Assembly (NCBI GenBank): GCA_023105745.1 | Contig: JALGQZ010000009.1 | Coordinates: forward strand, 11,084,564-11,148,563 | Origin: Austropuccinia psidii | Lineage: Eukaryota; Basidiomycota; Pucciniomycetes; Pucciniales; Sphaerophragmiaceae | Reading direction: 5' to 3' | DNA length: 64,000 bases | Shown: positions 47,786 through 59,103 of the stretch, piece by piece | How positions within the stretch are numbered: position 1 is the first letter of the stretch | Layout: every line of letters starts with the position of its first letter | Translations under genes and position numbers: made by a program | The notes under the pieces: model-generated | What the model was told of the DNA's origin: nothing | Seen by the model: only the letters and a program-made list of their open reading frames with translations | Databases searched by the model: none

Positions 47786-49812
47786 TGTGATCCCTGTGGA
47801 ATGTATTACATTATTAAAGGACCCACAAAAATCTTTAGTAGAAGTTAGTTTTACTTGAATGAAAAGAAATAAAGTTAGAAATTGATTGAAATATCAAATA
47901 TTTGATCAAATTTTTGAATAATTGATTTGTATAATAATGTCATTGCACTATTAGATTCTCCATTCAACTTTGCCTAGCATCATATCATAGATTCATTTGT
48001 CATAAATTCAATATTTTGGCCTACAAAGACCAAAATATAATTCTTAACTTTTATTCTAATCGAACTAAAGCTAAACCATGTATAAATTATCTTACCAAGA
48101 AAGTGGTAAAATTAAGGTGTGGTGTGTAGTTTTAAAGTTAGCCTTTGATTTACCATACATGTGGAAAGTCTTGCTGGAGCTTTTTCCACACTAAGTTGAA
48201 AAATCCATAGTGTGGCTTTTGATATATAAAAATGTTGAAATACACAAAATCAGGTTGGGAAAAGGCATTTTGTAAAAATCTGCCAGGGTAATCAGCTTTT
48301 TGGATATGCATAGAGTGGTTTTTGAATTTGGCCAACTTTAATTAAGGTTCTGCAAACAAAAAAAATTGATATAAAGTTTTAGCTTTTATTTGAACTTAAA
48401 GAGTCATAAATAAGCTAATATAGAAGTTTATTCAAGCTTGAATAAAGATCTAAACTCCAAAAACATACCAAAGTGAAAGTTTCAGGTAAAAACTCAAGTT
48501 TTTTGCATAAGTAAAAAAATTTTACTTCCTTATGGATTTTCAGGAAAATGAGAGAGATTTAATTTCACCTTCCAAAACCTATTCAACTCAGTTTGCAAGC
48601 ACACCTAAGGGAAATTGAAAAAAAGCTTTAACTATAGTGAACAAAACCTTATTTCCTGATGTAGTGAAATTAAAACTCAAATTTCCTCACAGGTAAAGTT
48701 TTTTTGACTTATGAAAATCACCCAAATTTTCAACCACTCTGGTTGATTTTTAAATCAATACCAAAATGAAATTCGGAAATGTTTGAGATTAAAATTTAGG
48801 AATGCTTCTCGTTGTAAAGAATTGGGCAAAATTTTGAGATAGCACTAATTTTTGAAAAATAGTGTTATAACTCAAAGATGAATCAGTTTTTATAGCTAAT
48901 TTAACTTTAAATAAGGTATAATTATGTGTAATAAACATTATTAATCAACTTATTTCATCACAAGACCCTTTTTTCGCTTCATAACCATTGAAAATATCCA
49001 CTAAAACCCTGTTTTAGCACTAAATTTAGTGTTATTCAAGCTTAATACTCTACCTTAACCTTATTGAGATTATTCTGGATTTGTAAGAAAATAGTGGTAC
49101 TCTTGCTCAATTTGGAGGACTTTATTTTGTTCCAAAAGACCCCCCAGCACTGTAAAATCCTCAGAGCTCAACCCAGCTTAGTATAGTATGATAAATTCAA
49201 TAAAATATATAATGATAATTGCAATAGATTAATTTTACTGTAATAAAATAAAAAGAATCTTGCAAGTTTTTTATTTTTGAAATAATAATATTTTATTGAA
49301 AATTAAAAAATTTATTTATATTATTGAATTTGTGTTTCTCTCAAATTAAATCCACTCTTCTTTATATTGCTGAAGATTTTACTCATAAATATCTTAAAAT
49401 ACTAATTTTTAATGCTTTTTCATAGTAATAATAGTTTTAATTTAGCCAGTAGGTATTTTCCTATCATTATTTAGTAGTTATTATATAATTTTCTTTATTT
49501 TCATAATATGATTATGATACTATAGTTAGTTATTTATAAATGGCTTATTTCGACTTGAAATTCTTTCTGGCAGAATAGCTTTTCTATCATTATTGTTATA
49601 TTGGTAATAGAAAATAATTATAATTCATAATAATGTCTCTTAGTAATATTTTATATATTTATTATTTAATATCGATATATATTATTCATAATTGAATTTT
49701 ATACGATTTTCTGAATATTATTAGATTGTATCTTCTTAAAAGTAATAATAGACATAGTAAAATAACCAAATTAAGATAGATTTTATTATTAGTTTGATAG
49801 TAAGATCTTACA
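47786..49812 (+). mobile_element. Old family A-like solo LTR
   Basis: It begins TGTGATCCCTGTGGAATGTATTACA, resembling TGTGAGCCTGTGAGGTATGTATAACA, and ends GTTTGATAGTAAGATCTTACA, resembling GTTTCATAGACAAACCTTACA. Internal landmarks such as AAATTAAGGTGTGGTGTG...TTTACCATACA are in the right order. It is flanked by an exact CTATC duplication (47781-47785, 49813-49817). 2027 bp, strongly diverged. Confidence 0.8.
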
Positions 49813-49817
49813 CTATC

Positions 49818-51539
49818 AAACAGCTACACTCAATACGAAGTGGAAATTCTATCTAAAATAAATAGAATCTTCTTGTTGATTCAAAATTATTCAAGATTTG
49901 AATTAAGCATATAAAGCATTTCATATTGAGACAAATTTGAATGATAACTAAAGGAAAATATGAAGTAGTTTGAAGTATGAATGTTAATTGTAGTTTATCT
50001 TACTCTCCTTTCACTAATAAGGCACAGATCTTTAGTTTAAGATTTAACTTGTGTTAATTTTGAAATTAATGGTTCATCTAAAGATAATTATGAATAATTT
50101 TAATCAATATAGCTATATTGTGTTGATATTCTCCTCTCAGCTCTTTCGGAAGTATATCTATATAAATTTCCATGAAATAGTATTCAGACGGAAGGAAAAA
50201 AATTTTAATCACTTATTTTCCTATTTCAAATAACCTAGTGTTACTTTAGCTGAGAATATTCTAAAAAAACATCATGGTTGAGCCCATTTTGGACGCATTT
50301 TTGACTCCAAATGGTACTCATTATTATCCTGGTGTTGAACCTGCAGCACCTTCCCCCAGGGCATGATGTTTTTTATTGTGAGAATTAGTTAATTCAAAAA
50401 ATGAAAATATACTTTAATATTGAGATTATGAAAGTTACAAATGAATTATGGATCAAAATGAGCGTATCATCTGATTAAAGCTCTGTCTTTGCAGATAAAG
50501 AACTCAAAATAAACACAAAATTAGGATATTGAGAGGAAGTTGGTATTCACAGAGCGGAGTGTGCACACAGATGTGGAATGAGACAGAGCTAAAGAGGTTT
50601 TTACATTTAGTAGTTATCTGTGTCATATTGCATAATTTGTTTTCATAAAACCCTCAAGCTATATAATATTTAACACAATGGAAATTGATGTCAAACTTTT
50701 CAAATTAATAAAAGAGTAAGTTAGTTAGCCTTAAAGCAGTATCGCTCCCAGTACTTTTTATATAGATAAGGATAAAAACTATAAAAGCCCAAGGTGAATT
50801 ATAGTTAAATACAGAAACAATATTGTGAAGTATCAAGTGGGTTTTTTCTTGTTGAAAATAGTTCTCTTCAAAGAAATAAATAATCATCAAATTAGGTAAA
50901 TCTCATCATGAAGCCACTGAAAGGATATTCAGAACTTTTCATTCCCTTTTGGCACATAGTACATATTTCTGATTTCTATCAGGTTCAGAAAGAAAGTTTC
51001 CTCTCACTTTTTGAGGTGTCATTTCCAGAAAACACTTATGGAATATATAATCCTCTATTCAACTGAAAGTAGAATTCAAGATGATGAATTCATGAATTAT
51101 TGACTCAGAATTACAATTTATTCATGGGTAGATGTAATATTTTTGAAGTTCTCAAAAGTAAATACATGATTAAAGGCCTCTTTAAAAATTCCAATTCAAG
51201 CTCAAGGTAGGTATAGTGTAGGCCCTGTCTAGTGGATTGAAATATAGTTTAGTATTAATAAAAGCCTTAATTTTGAATAAAAGATGCTATTCCATAAGAA
51301 CCAACTTTATTAAACGTTTATCTACATGTACCTCATTATGTAATGCATACTTTCATGATGGAATCGGAAAAGTATTTGGAATAATTGGTATTTTTCCATT
51401 AAGGTTTGACAAAGTTGAGAAGATTTTCTTCTTTTATTATTTTTTAATCTTTATAATTGGAAGCATTGGATTAAAGTTTAATTATTGAGTCAATGAATTA
51501 ATAACAATATTTCATCATTTCCCAATTTTCATCATCTTT
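49818..51539 (+). other. Unassigned AT-rich DNA with a short inverted repeat
   Basis: AAAAACATCATG (50263-50276) and CATGATGTTTTTT (50362-50374) form a hairpin with an ~85-base loop. Otherwise no gene or known element. Confidence 0.4.
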
Positions 51540-52230
51540 CACAGGGTCTATTGGGAAGTAAGAGTTTCCTGGAGCTTATTAATTGGGAAAGTTATTGGGA
51601 AGAATTCAGATAATCAAAGAAAATAATTAAAATAACATATTAATTCAATGGGAATGATTAAAATACAAGTTAGATTAATAATAAGAAAATCCAAAGGCAA
51701 AGAGCTAACCATGAAAGTCCTCATCACTTTTCCAACCTCAGTACAAAATAAGGACTTAGTAATTGATATGACCACCAAACTCTACTTGAAAGGAAAAGAA
51801 AGAGGAAAAATGAATGACTTGATAATATCACTATGTACTATCAAGATGAAAGATAAGAATGAATTTTAGTATATTAAGTAACTGGAAGAGAAAAACCAAA
51901 GTTCTGAGAGGCAGGATGGTATATGCGTAAACCTTGGATGTTTATCACTTCATACTTGTTACTGGGCTGTATGTAATAACTGGAGATGTAATGACTGCTT
52001 GTGCGAAAACACATCCCCAAATTGGGAAACAGACTAGATTTATTGATCTTCCCAGGTTCTGTAAATTAAATACAGCCTTCCATTGAATAGGTCTGTACTG
52101 AATGATTTTTTGGAGAAGGTGGATTGATGGAGCTTTGACACTTGACAACTGATTACAGGATGCCTCTTGAATATCACTGGAAGTCCCTTTCCAATAGTTA
52201 CTTGATGGAATACTTTATAGTTTCAAATAG
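51540..52230 (+). repeat. Unidentified dispersed repeat, copy 2
   Basis: Partner of 41880-42560; weaker similarity may extend to about 52500. No protein recognised. Confidence 0.5.
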
Positions 52231-52904
52231 CCTATTCTTGATTGATGAGGTGATTTTTATTGATGTAGCACTACTTCTTGATCCCTTAGCATCCAAAATG
52301 CAAATATTGGGGCTTGGAAATATCTTGCTGCTTCAGTCCTTTCTTTGAATTCTACCATGAGGGCTGGGAGGATATTTCAGATAGAAGCCTTTCCCTTAGA
52401 GAATTTCACCATTGAAAATCTGACAAAAAAATATGATTAATGTCATATAACACTATTTATAGAAATTCTGAATCCTGAATAGAAATGGGGGCATAACTGT
52501 TTTTGAAAATTTTACTGGGCCATTGAGGGACACTTACTTTCTTGTAATACAATTGGCTCTTATTCTTATTCTCTTGAGATACCATTTTCTTCTGAAATTT
52601 ATTTTCCTAAAAACGCTAATATTAAAGTTTCATCTTCTTCTATATTTCAAGTTTAATCTACTTTCAAACCATTTCTTCTATTTTCATGTGATTTTCCAAA
52701 TTGTACCCAGTCCATTTTTTCTTATCCTATTCTATACGTTTATTGTAATTGATTTAATGGACTTTTAGATAGAGAATAAGCTTCTTTGTGAGTTAATCCC
52801 AAAAAAACTAATAATCTATGCATATTTTTGATAATTGTTTGTATAAATGCCAAAATAAATTTTCACATTTTTCCATCCGCCACTATTATGATTCAATTTG
52901 AACG
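52231..52904 (+). other. Left flank of element A2
   Basis: AT-rich. A run of hydrophobic codons at 52523-52768 looks like composition rather than a gene. Confidence 0.4.
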
Positions 52905-52909
52905 TCTCT

Positions 52910-54693
52910 TGTGAGCCTTTGAGGTATGTATAACATACCCATAAGGCCACAAATAACTTTATACACAGTTAAAATTGTCTTCAACAGACTTTTTAATTGT
53001 ATTTAAAATAAAAAATAACAAAAAATAAGTATAACTTTTTTTGGATAAACAAAGCTATAAATATCATGTCATTTTTGGATTCTACACCAAAAATAACCTA
53101 GGGTACATCCATAAGGTGTTATACCCAAAAAAACTTATTTCTTATGTCATTAGAAGATTTAAGAATCTCACAGTACTAATGTAACTTTTTTAACATTTTT
53201 TAAAAATTGTTAAATTTAAGCTTATGCAGGCTTGAATTCAAGGTTTTAAGAACTGTCAAAGCTTAATTAAGCTTAAAAGGCTTAAATAAGCTTAGAGATT
53301 TAAGGTTACAAGCATTAGAACCTGATCAAAACTTGAGGTTTGGTGTGTATTGCTATTTTACGTGGAAAAATAGCAATAACTTCAAATATTCATTAACAAT
53401 CCAATTCTTAATGGATTTGCTTGAAGATTTCACACAGCTTACAACTTAATATTATCTACATATGAATTAAGTTTTAATTATCTTTTATAAATAAATTTCC
53501 TGGGTAATTAGCCTGGAAATTTACTCTTTTAATTAAAGCTCAAAGAAAATTATAATTTCTTTAAAAATTAATTAAAAATTGAGTTAAAGAGGTTTCTGCT
53601 TGAAACTCTATTTTTAAGTTGTTCATGTGATGAACTTCAATATAAATAAGCTTATTTATATTAAAAACTTAGAATAATTAGTTTAAATGAGGATTAAAGT
53701 TACATGGAGTTAAGAATAACCCTGTTAACTTTAAATTGGAATTAAAATTAAGTTACCTTAAGCTAACAACTTTATTTTTAAGCATGGTTTTTCAGTTTTG
53801 ACCTGAGCACGCCCTATATATCCATTATAAATCATGAGAGCTGCTCTGAAGACATAAAAAGAGTCTTTTCATCACTGTTTTTGTCCATCATTCATCATCA
53901 ATCCAATCATATTAGAAATTTAAACAGGTAAACTTTTATTAAATATAAAATCTTATTATTAAAATAAATCTTAAGTTATTTTATTCTTTATTTATTAGAA
54001 TCAAAGAATTGAAATCATAGAATTTGAATTATTGTTGTAATCACCAATGATATATTTTATTATATAAAATTAAATCATCTTAGATATCTTTTAAAATCCA
54101 CAAATTCCTCTTAAAAACTCTTGAATCTTAATTTTTATTATGAAAAGTTGTTTTATCTTTAAAATTATTGATTTTTGGCGTGTTTTTAACTTATAATTGT
54201 TATTTAATATAATAACTGTTGTTGTTTGACTTGTTGTATTAAATAAATATTATAAGTAGGTTTTTCTCCAAAGTTCTGTATTTTTTTATCTAGTATTAGT
54301 TTTTTTATATAGAATTTCTATTCTATAAGAGTTAATTCTACACAGTGTGTGTTCAATTCTTTTCTAAATAATATTTTTATTATTTATAAGTGGTTAATAT
54401 TCATATTTTCCATGTGTAATTTTCTCATTAAGAGCTTTACACTTCTTATTGCTATAACTGTCAGTGACTATAACAATAATAGAATAATTATAATTTATTA
54501 TAATTATTATATTTTCTTATTATTATATTTTTATAATAATAATCAAATTTATTTTCTTCATATAATTATTTTTAATAATTATATTTAAATTTGTGGTTAT
54601 AATATTTTGTTATATTGTATATTTCTACTGAGGACAGTCATACTACTCTTGATTTTGCTCCTATTATCAAGGGTTTCATAGACAAACCTTACA
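52910..54693 (+). repeat. 5' LTR of A2, with ~0.4-kb internal deletion
   Basis: 1784 bp against 2171 bp for the 3' LTR. The missing part corresponds to about 60743-61147. The join is AAGCTT|ATGCAGG at 53223/53224. In the first 120 bases I count about six differences from the 3' LTR. Confidence 0.95.
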
Positions 54694-54713
54694 TTTTGGG
54701 GCCTGGCCGTGAT
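54694..54713 (+). other. Primer-binding-site region of A2
   Basis: TTTTGGGGCCTGGCCGTGAT follows CCTTACA. It retains CpG where A1 has CpA. Confidence 0.5.
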
Positions 54714-55240
54714 TTTAACCAATTTTTGGGACATAAATCATACTCTAGACCTTATTTTACTGTTTTTTGACGTAAAATTGCCATATTTCACTTAATATTG
54801 GCTTTTTTGTGACTTATCCCTTATAAATAATCTTTATAATATTAATAAAGTTATTTTTTCTTAAGAATATTGTTTGAAACAATATACTATTGAGTGACTT
54901 GGAATAAATTTCTTTTTTCTAACTAGTGGCTTTTTCACATCACAGACTTGAAATTTATTCTTGGAGTTATTCTAGTATAAAGTGAATAATAATACAATTT
55001 TGATTAAGAAAATTGTTAATTGCATAATTATTATTTCTTCAAAGAAAATGAAAAATCCAATTAAAAATTAAAAAATTAAAAATCTTTACTAAAAAAATTT
55101 TTTCTTTTATCTTAGACATTTTTCTTTATTTTTGACGTAATTTGCCATAAATTACATTAAAACAACTTTATTCAATAAGCTGAGTTTATAAGTTATTTTT
55201 ATTTTTTGATAAAATAACTCATATTTTTATTTTTCTCTAG
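54714..55240 (+). other. Untranslated leader of A2
   Basis: AT-rich; ends in TTTTTCTCTAG, a good 3' splice site at 55239-55240. An in-LTR donor (CAG|GTAAAC, intron from 53928) would give a 1313-nt leader intron. Confidence 0.45.
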
Positions 55241-56168
55241 TGTCATCAATTAGAGACAGCTCTTCAGACTCTGAAGCCTCAGAGTCTAGTATTGAAATTC
55301 AAACCAGCCCAGAACCAAGGGGTTTAATAACCAAAGAACCCTTTAAAGGTCCAGCAGGTGAATTCAATCTGTATGCAGTCTTTTTTTTCATAAAATTGAC
55401 GTGCAATGACTCCTACTAGAAGTGGATGTAACTACTCCATCCAATCAAATGGATCTGGACCAGGACATTCCAGTCACAAATCAAAAAGACAAGAATGTCA
55501 GCCCAAAGGAGAGGCACAAATGGAGGATACCAGAACTTCCACCAGTTCCCAAAGGTTAGCCAGCACCTTTGAACCTCTTATTGAGAGTCCAGAATCTGAC
55601 ATAACTGCTATTGCTGTTAGACCTGAATCATTTCCAACAGGCAGCAGTAGAGATTTACCGGTCTCAGTACAAGAACTGGTTTATGGCCGCCAAACAGCAA
55701 GAGTGGGAACTTCTCCCAAGTCTTTGGATAGGCACCATGAACTCTTATCTTCAGGTGAAGAAGTTCATGGGGCCAGAAAAGACAGAGGATCTTCTGAAGG
55801 GTTGGACACCAATGTCTTGCAAAGGACAAGTCCAACAGATAAAAGCTTGGTTGAAAAACCAAAGCATGTTATCAGAAGATCAGAAGAAGAAGTTGGCCCA
55901 AGGCAAGGAAAACAGCCCAATGGAAGCTCCCCAAGCATCCAGCAGCAAAAATCCGCCTCAACAAGTGCCAAGCAAGCCCAAGCAAGCCCCAAAGACCAAT
56001 CAGAAGGGAAAGGCAAAGCCCAAATGGAACAAGCCTTACCCGCAGAATTACAGAATCCCTAAGAAAGAAAAGACAGCCATGGACAATGTGTTCAACATGG
56101 CAAGAACTCTGATGGAATTCAAAAACAAGGAGGAGGAAAGATCGAGCCAATTTTTACCAAAGAAATAG
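55241..56168 (+). CDS. Spliced accessory ORF overlapping gag in the +1 frame, intact in A2
   Basis: The proposed exons are 55241-55357, 55420-55554 and 55645-56168. The introns are 62 nt (GTGAAT...CCTACTAG) and 90 nt (GTTAGC...AGGCAG), and phases match at both joins. The product is about 257 codons with no stop. It has an acidic Ser-rich N-terminus (SDSEASESS), a charged middle, a W-rich helical segment (YKNWF...WELLPSLWIGTMNSYLQVKKF), a Lys/Gln/Pro linker and a C-terminal helix (MDNVFNMARTLMEFK). The start codon is unresolved: the exon begins TGTCA, so an upstream exon ending in A would supply ATG. B1 carries the homologous frame without the second intron. No known domain recognised. The gene model is inference; the open frames are seen. 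Confidence 0.55.
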
Positions 56169-57340
56169 ATCTTTTTAAACTTGTAACTAAACTTTAATCT
56201 TGTAATAAAGAAATTATAACAAAGCTTAAAACATTTTAGTATATCCAACAAAAGTTGGGTAATGAGATATTACAAGTGAAAGAACAACAAAAGACCATTA
56301 TTGGCCTTGAAAATGTTAATAAAGAAAATATTGTGTCTTTGATGCAAATTTGTGCAAGAATTGAGTCTAAAGTTACTTTGCTCAATCAACCAGATGACAA
56401 TTCAATTTCCTTTATAACTGGACAGTTAAGAGAATTGAAATTACAAGTTCAAAACTTGGAGAATTCAACTGGTCACAATGCAGCTCTTTTCCAAGAACAA
56501 TTGGAAAAAAGTGATAAAGCAAGACTTGAATTGAAAGAAGACATTCAATCAAGTATTAATAATATATCACTCAAAAATGAATTGCCAAGGCAATCCACAC
56601 CAATTCTTGACAGAAATGTGCGTAATGATTTACATCATACCATTTCAAGTAATGAGGTGCAAACTGCTGGCAATTTCAAAGACATTTCAAAATTAGAGGA
56701 ATGGCTAACCTTCAATGGTGAAGGAGAATATAATATTATGGAATTTATGAAAACAATTGATATGTTCAAAGAAGACTTTAGCATACCAGATGAATACATA
56801 AGTGCCAGATTACACTCATTATTTACCGGATCAGCAAAGAAATGGTATTACAAAATGAGACAAGACCATGGTAAACATTCTTGGCCTTGGTGGAAAGAAC
56901 AAATTATTTCCAAATGGGATAATGATTCCTGGAGATTTAGAATGGAAAATTCTTTTGAAGAAGCCATTTTTAATATTGAGAGGGACAGGCCCATGTCTTG
57001 GTTTCTTAAACAGAAGGACAGATTAACTGCCCTTCATCCTGATATGTCTGAAACAATGGTACATAAAAGGATATTAAGAAAGTGTGGTGGTGACCTTGAG
57101 CATGCTATAAGAAGCAGATGTATTGAGCCTTTCTCTACAGAAGACTATATCAATGCTATGGAGGACATCACTACTAGAACAAAAATTGGAAGAAATTGGT
57201 CCAAATCCCCAATAGACAATAAGACTAATAGGAAACCAATTTCAAAGCCAAATAAGCCACAGGACAGACTTCCTTTGAGATGTCACAAATGTGGAAGCAC
57301 ATCTCATTTAGCAAACACTTGCCCAAAAAGGCAAGAATCA
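55406..57340 (+). pseudogene. gag: gag of A2, nearly intact capsid and nucleocapsid
   Basis: ATG 55406 (MTPTRSG). The N-terminal region is open to TAA 56060, with more stops at 56195 and 56237. It is then open 56255-57349, covering a coiled-coil-like stretch, the capsid (EEWLTFNGEGEYN, SLFTGSAKKWYYK, GGDLEHA) and the zinc knuckle CHKCGSTSHLANTC (57281-57322). A frameshift at about 57335 moves the acidic linker and protease into the next frame. Gag binds genomic RNA and forms the particle in this family. Confidence 0.88.
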
Positions 57341-59103
57341 ATGAGATGAATGCTGACAAAGTGGAGGACACAAAAGAAACAACTGATGTATGTTTACATG
57401 AAAGTGATTCTGAGCCTTCAGGAGAAGAAGAAGTACCAGAGGAGCTTAGTATAGAAAAAATTAATGTTTCTTTTGAAGTAACTGAGGTACATACTCATTT
57501 ACCACAGTATAGTGATGAATGCATGGATCTCATACATGTGAAAGATGCTAAAATGCAAAAACCCAAACATGCCAGAGGTAAAGTTTATACAGCTGGTTAA
57601 TCTTGTATCACTGATATTGTGATAAACAACACAGAGGCCAAGGTAAACCTTTACTCAGGTGCTTTTTGCACTTGTGTTGGAAAGGATTATCTTGAAAAGA
57701 TTTATACCAATTGGCAAGACAAATGAATGCCAATTGAAGGTATAACATTCAGCAGTGCTAGCCAAAATATGCACCCCTTGGGTATATCTGAAGCAGAAAT
57801 CATATTTCCTCATCCTGCAGGAAGTATAAGATTGGAAGTTGAAATTGTTGTTATGAATAATTGTACTTCCAAACACTTTATACTTGGGAATGATTATCTC
57901 AATATTTATGGTATTGATATTAATAATAATAAAGACAGGTATTTCACTATAGGGGAAAATAAAAGACAAAAATTTGCTTTTCCTCTAGAAAAAAGAGAAA
58001 TTACTGTCATTAAACAAGTAAAAAATGTTAATAAGGAAAAATTTGTGTCAAGTCAATTAATTGAAGCACAAATTAGTCCTGAATTAACACTGGAAATGAA
58101 GGAAGAGCTTATTGAAATTTTATTTCAATACAGGGAAGCCTTTGCTTCAGATAATGAACCACTTGGGGCTATAAAAGGCCATGAGGTGGACATTATGCTT
58201 AATGTGGAAAGTCCTTATCCGCCACTATTAAGAAGACCAGCTTACCCAGATAGCCCTAGGGCTAGAGAAGCATTATAAAATCATATTAATGAACTAATGA
58301 AACTGGGAGTTCTTAGAATAGTTGGACACAATGAGGAGGTAGAAGTCACAACTCCAGTAATCATTACTTGGCATAATGATAAGTCAAGGATTGTTGGTGA
58401 TTTTAGAGCACTGAATACCTATACTATCCCAGACAGGTATCCAATCCCTAGAATTCATGAGACTTTGAATCAATTATCCAAAGCAAGATTCATTACTTCC
58501 ATGGATGCTCTAAAAGGCTTTCACCAGAATGTTTTGACACCTCATTCTAGGAAATTATTGAGAATAATTGCTCATTGTGGGATTTATGAGTATTTGAGAA
58601 TGCCTTTTGGTATTAAAAATGCACCCTCTCATTATCAGAGAATGATGAATACCATCTTCCCACATGAATTGTCAGAAGGATGGTTAATCATTCATATTTA
58701 TGACATTATCATTTGTTCAGAAACCTGGAAATTACATTTAGAGAGACTTTCATTAGTACTTAAGAAAATTCTTCAAGTGAATATGAAAATATCTCTTAAA
58801 AAATGTAATTTTGGGTTTCATGAGTTGAAAGCTCTAGGAAATGTAGTCTCAGGACTGAGCCTTGGTGTTGACAAAAACAAAGTGGATGCAGTTTTACTGA
58901 AACAAATGCCCCAGAACAAAAAAGGAATGATGTCTTTTTTAGGGTTTGCCAGTTATTACAGGCAACACCTTAAAGATTTTGCTATCCATGCCAGATCATT
59001 ATACAGAATTTGTGATCAACAAACTGTTTTTGAAATGACACAGGAGAGGATTCAAGCATATGAGAAAATCAATTATGCCTTGACCAATGCACCATTATTA
59101 TAG
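57341..59103 (+). pseudogene. pol: Protease and reverse transcriptase of A2
   Basis: In the protease the catalytic Asp codon is TAC (57652-57654), giving LYSGA instead of LDSGA. There is a stop at 57598-57600 and another at 57724-57726. RT is open 57727-58278 and, after TAA 58276, 58297-59103. [16 protein letters not shown] and [13 protein letters not shown] are intact. The YIDD box reads HIYD (58693-58704), which removes the first catalytic aspartate. The sequence ends in the connection to RNase H (TNAPLL), where a deletion joins it to integrase. Confidence 0.9.

Noticed and set aside
51237..51488. 83-codon plus-strand frame (Lys/Phe/Ile-rich)
   Set aside because: Composition is that of background AT-rich DNA and no partner copy or motif supports it.
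54349..54588. 79-codon frame rich in Ile, Tyr and Asn inside the LTR (also 62333-62536)
   Set aside because: Low-complexity AT-rich LTR sequence; not kept in the other LTR copies.
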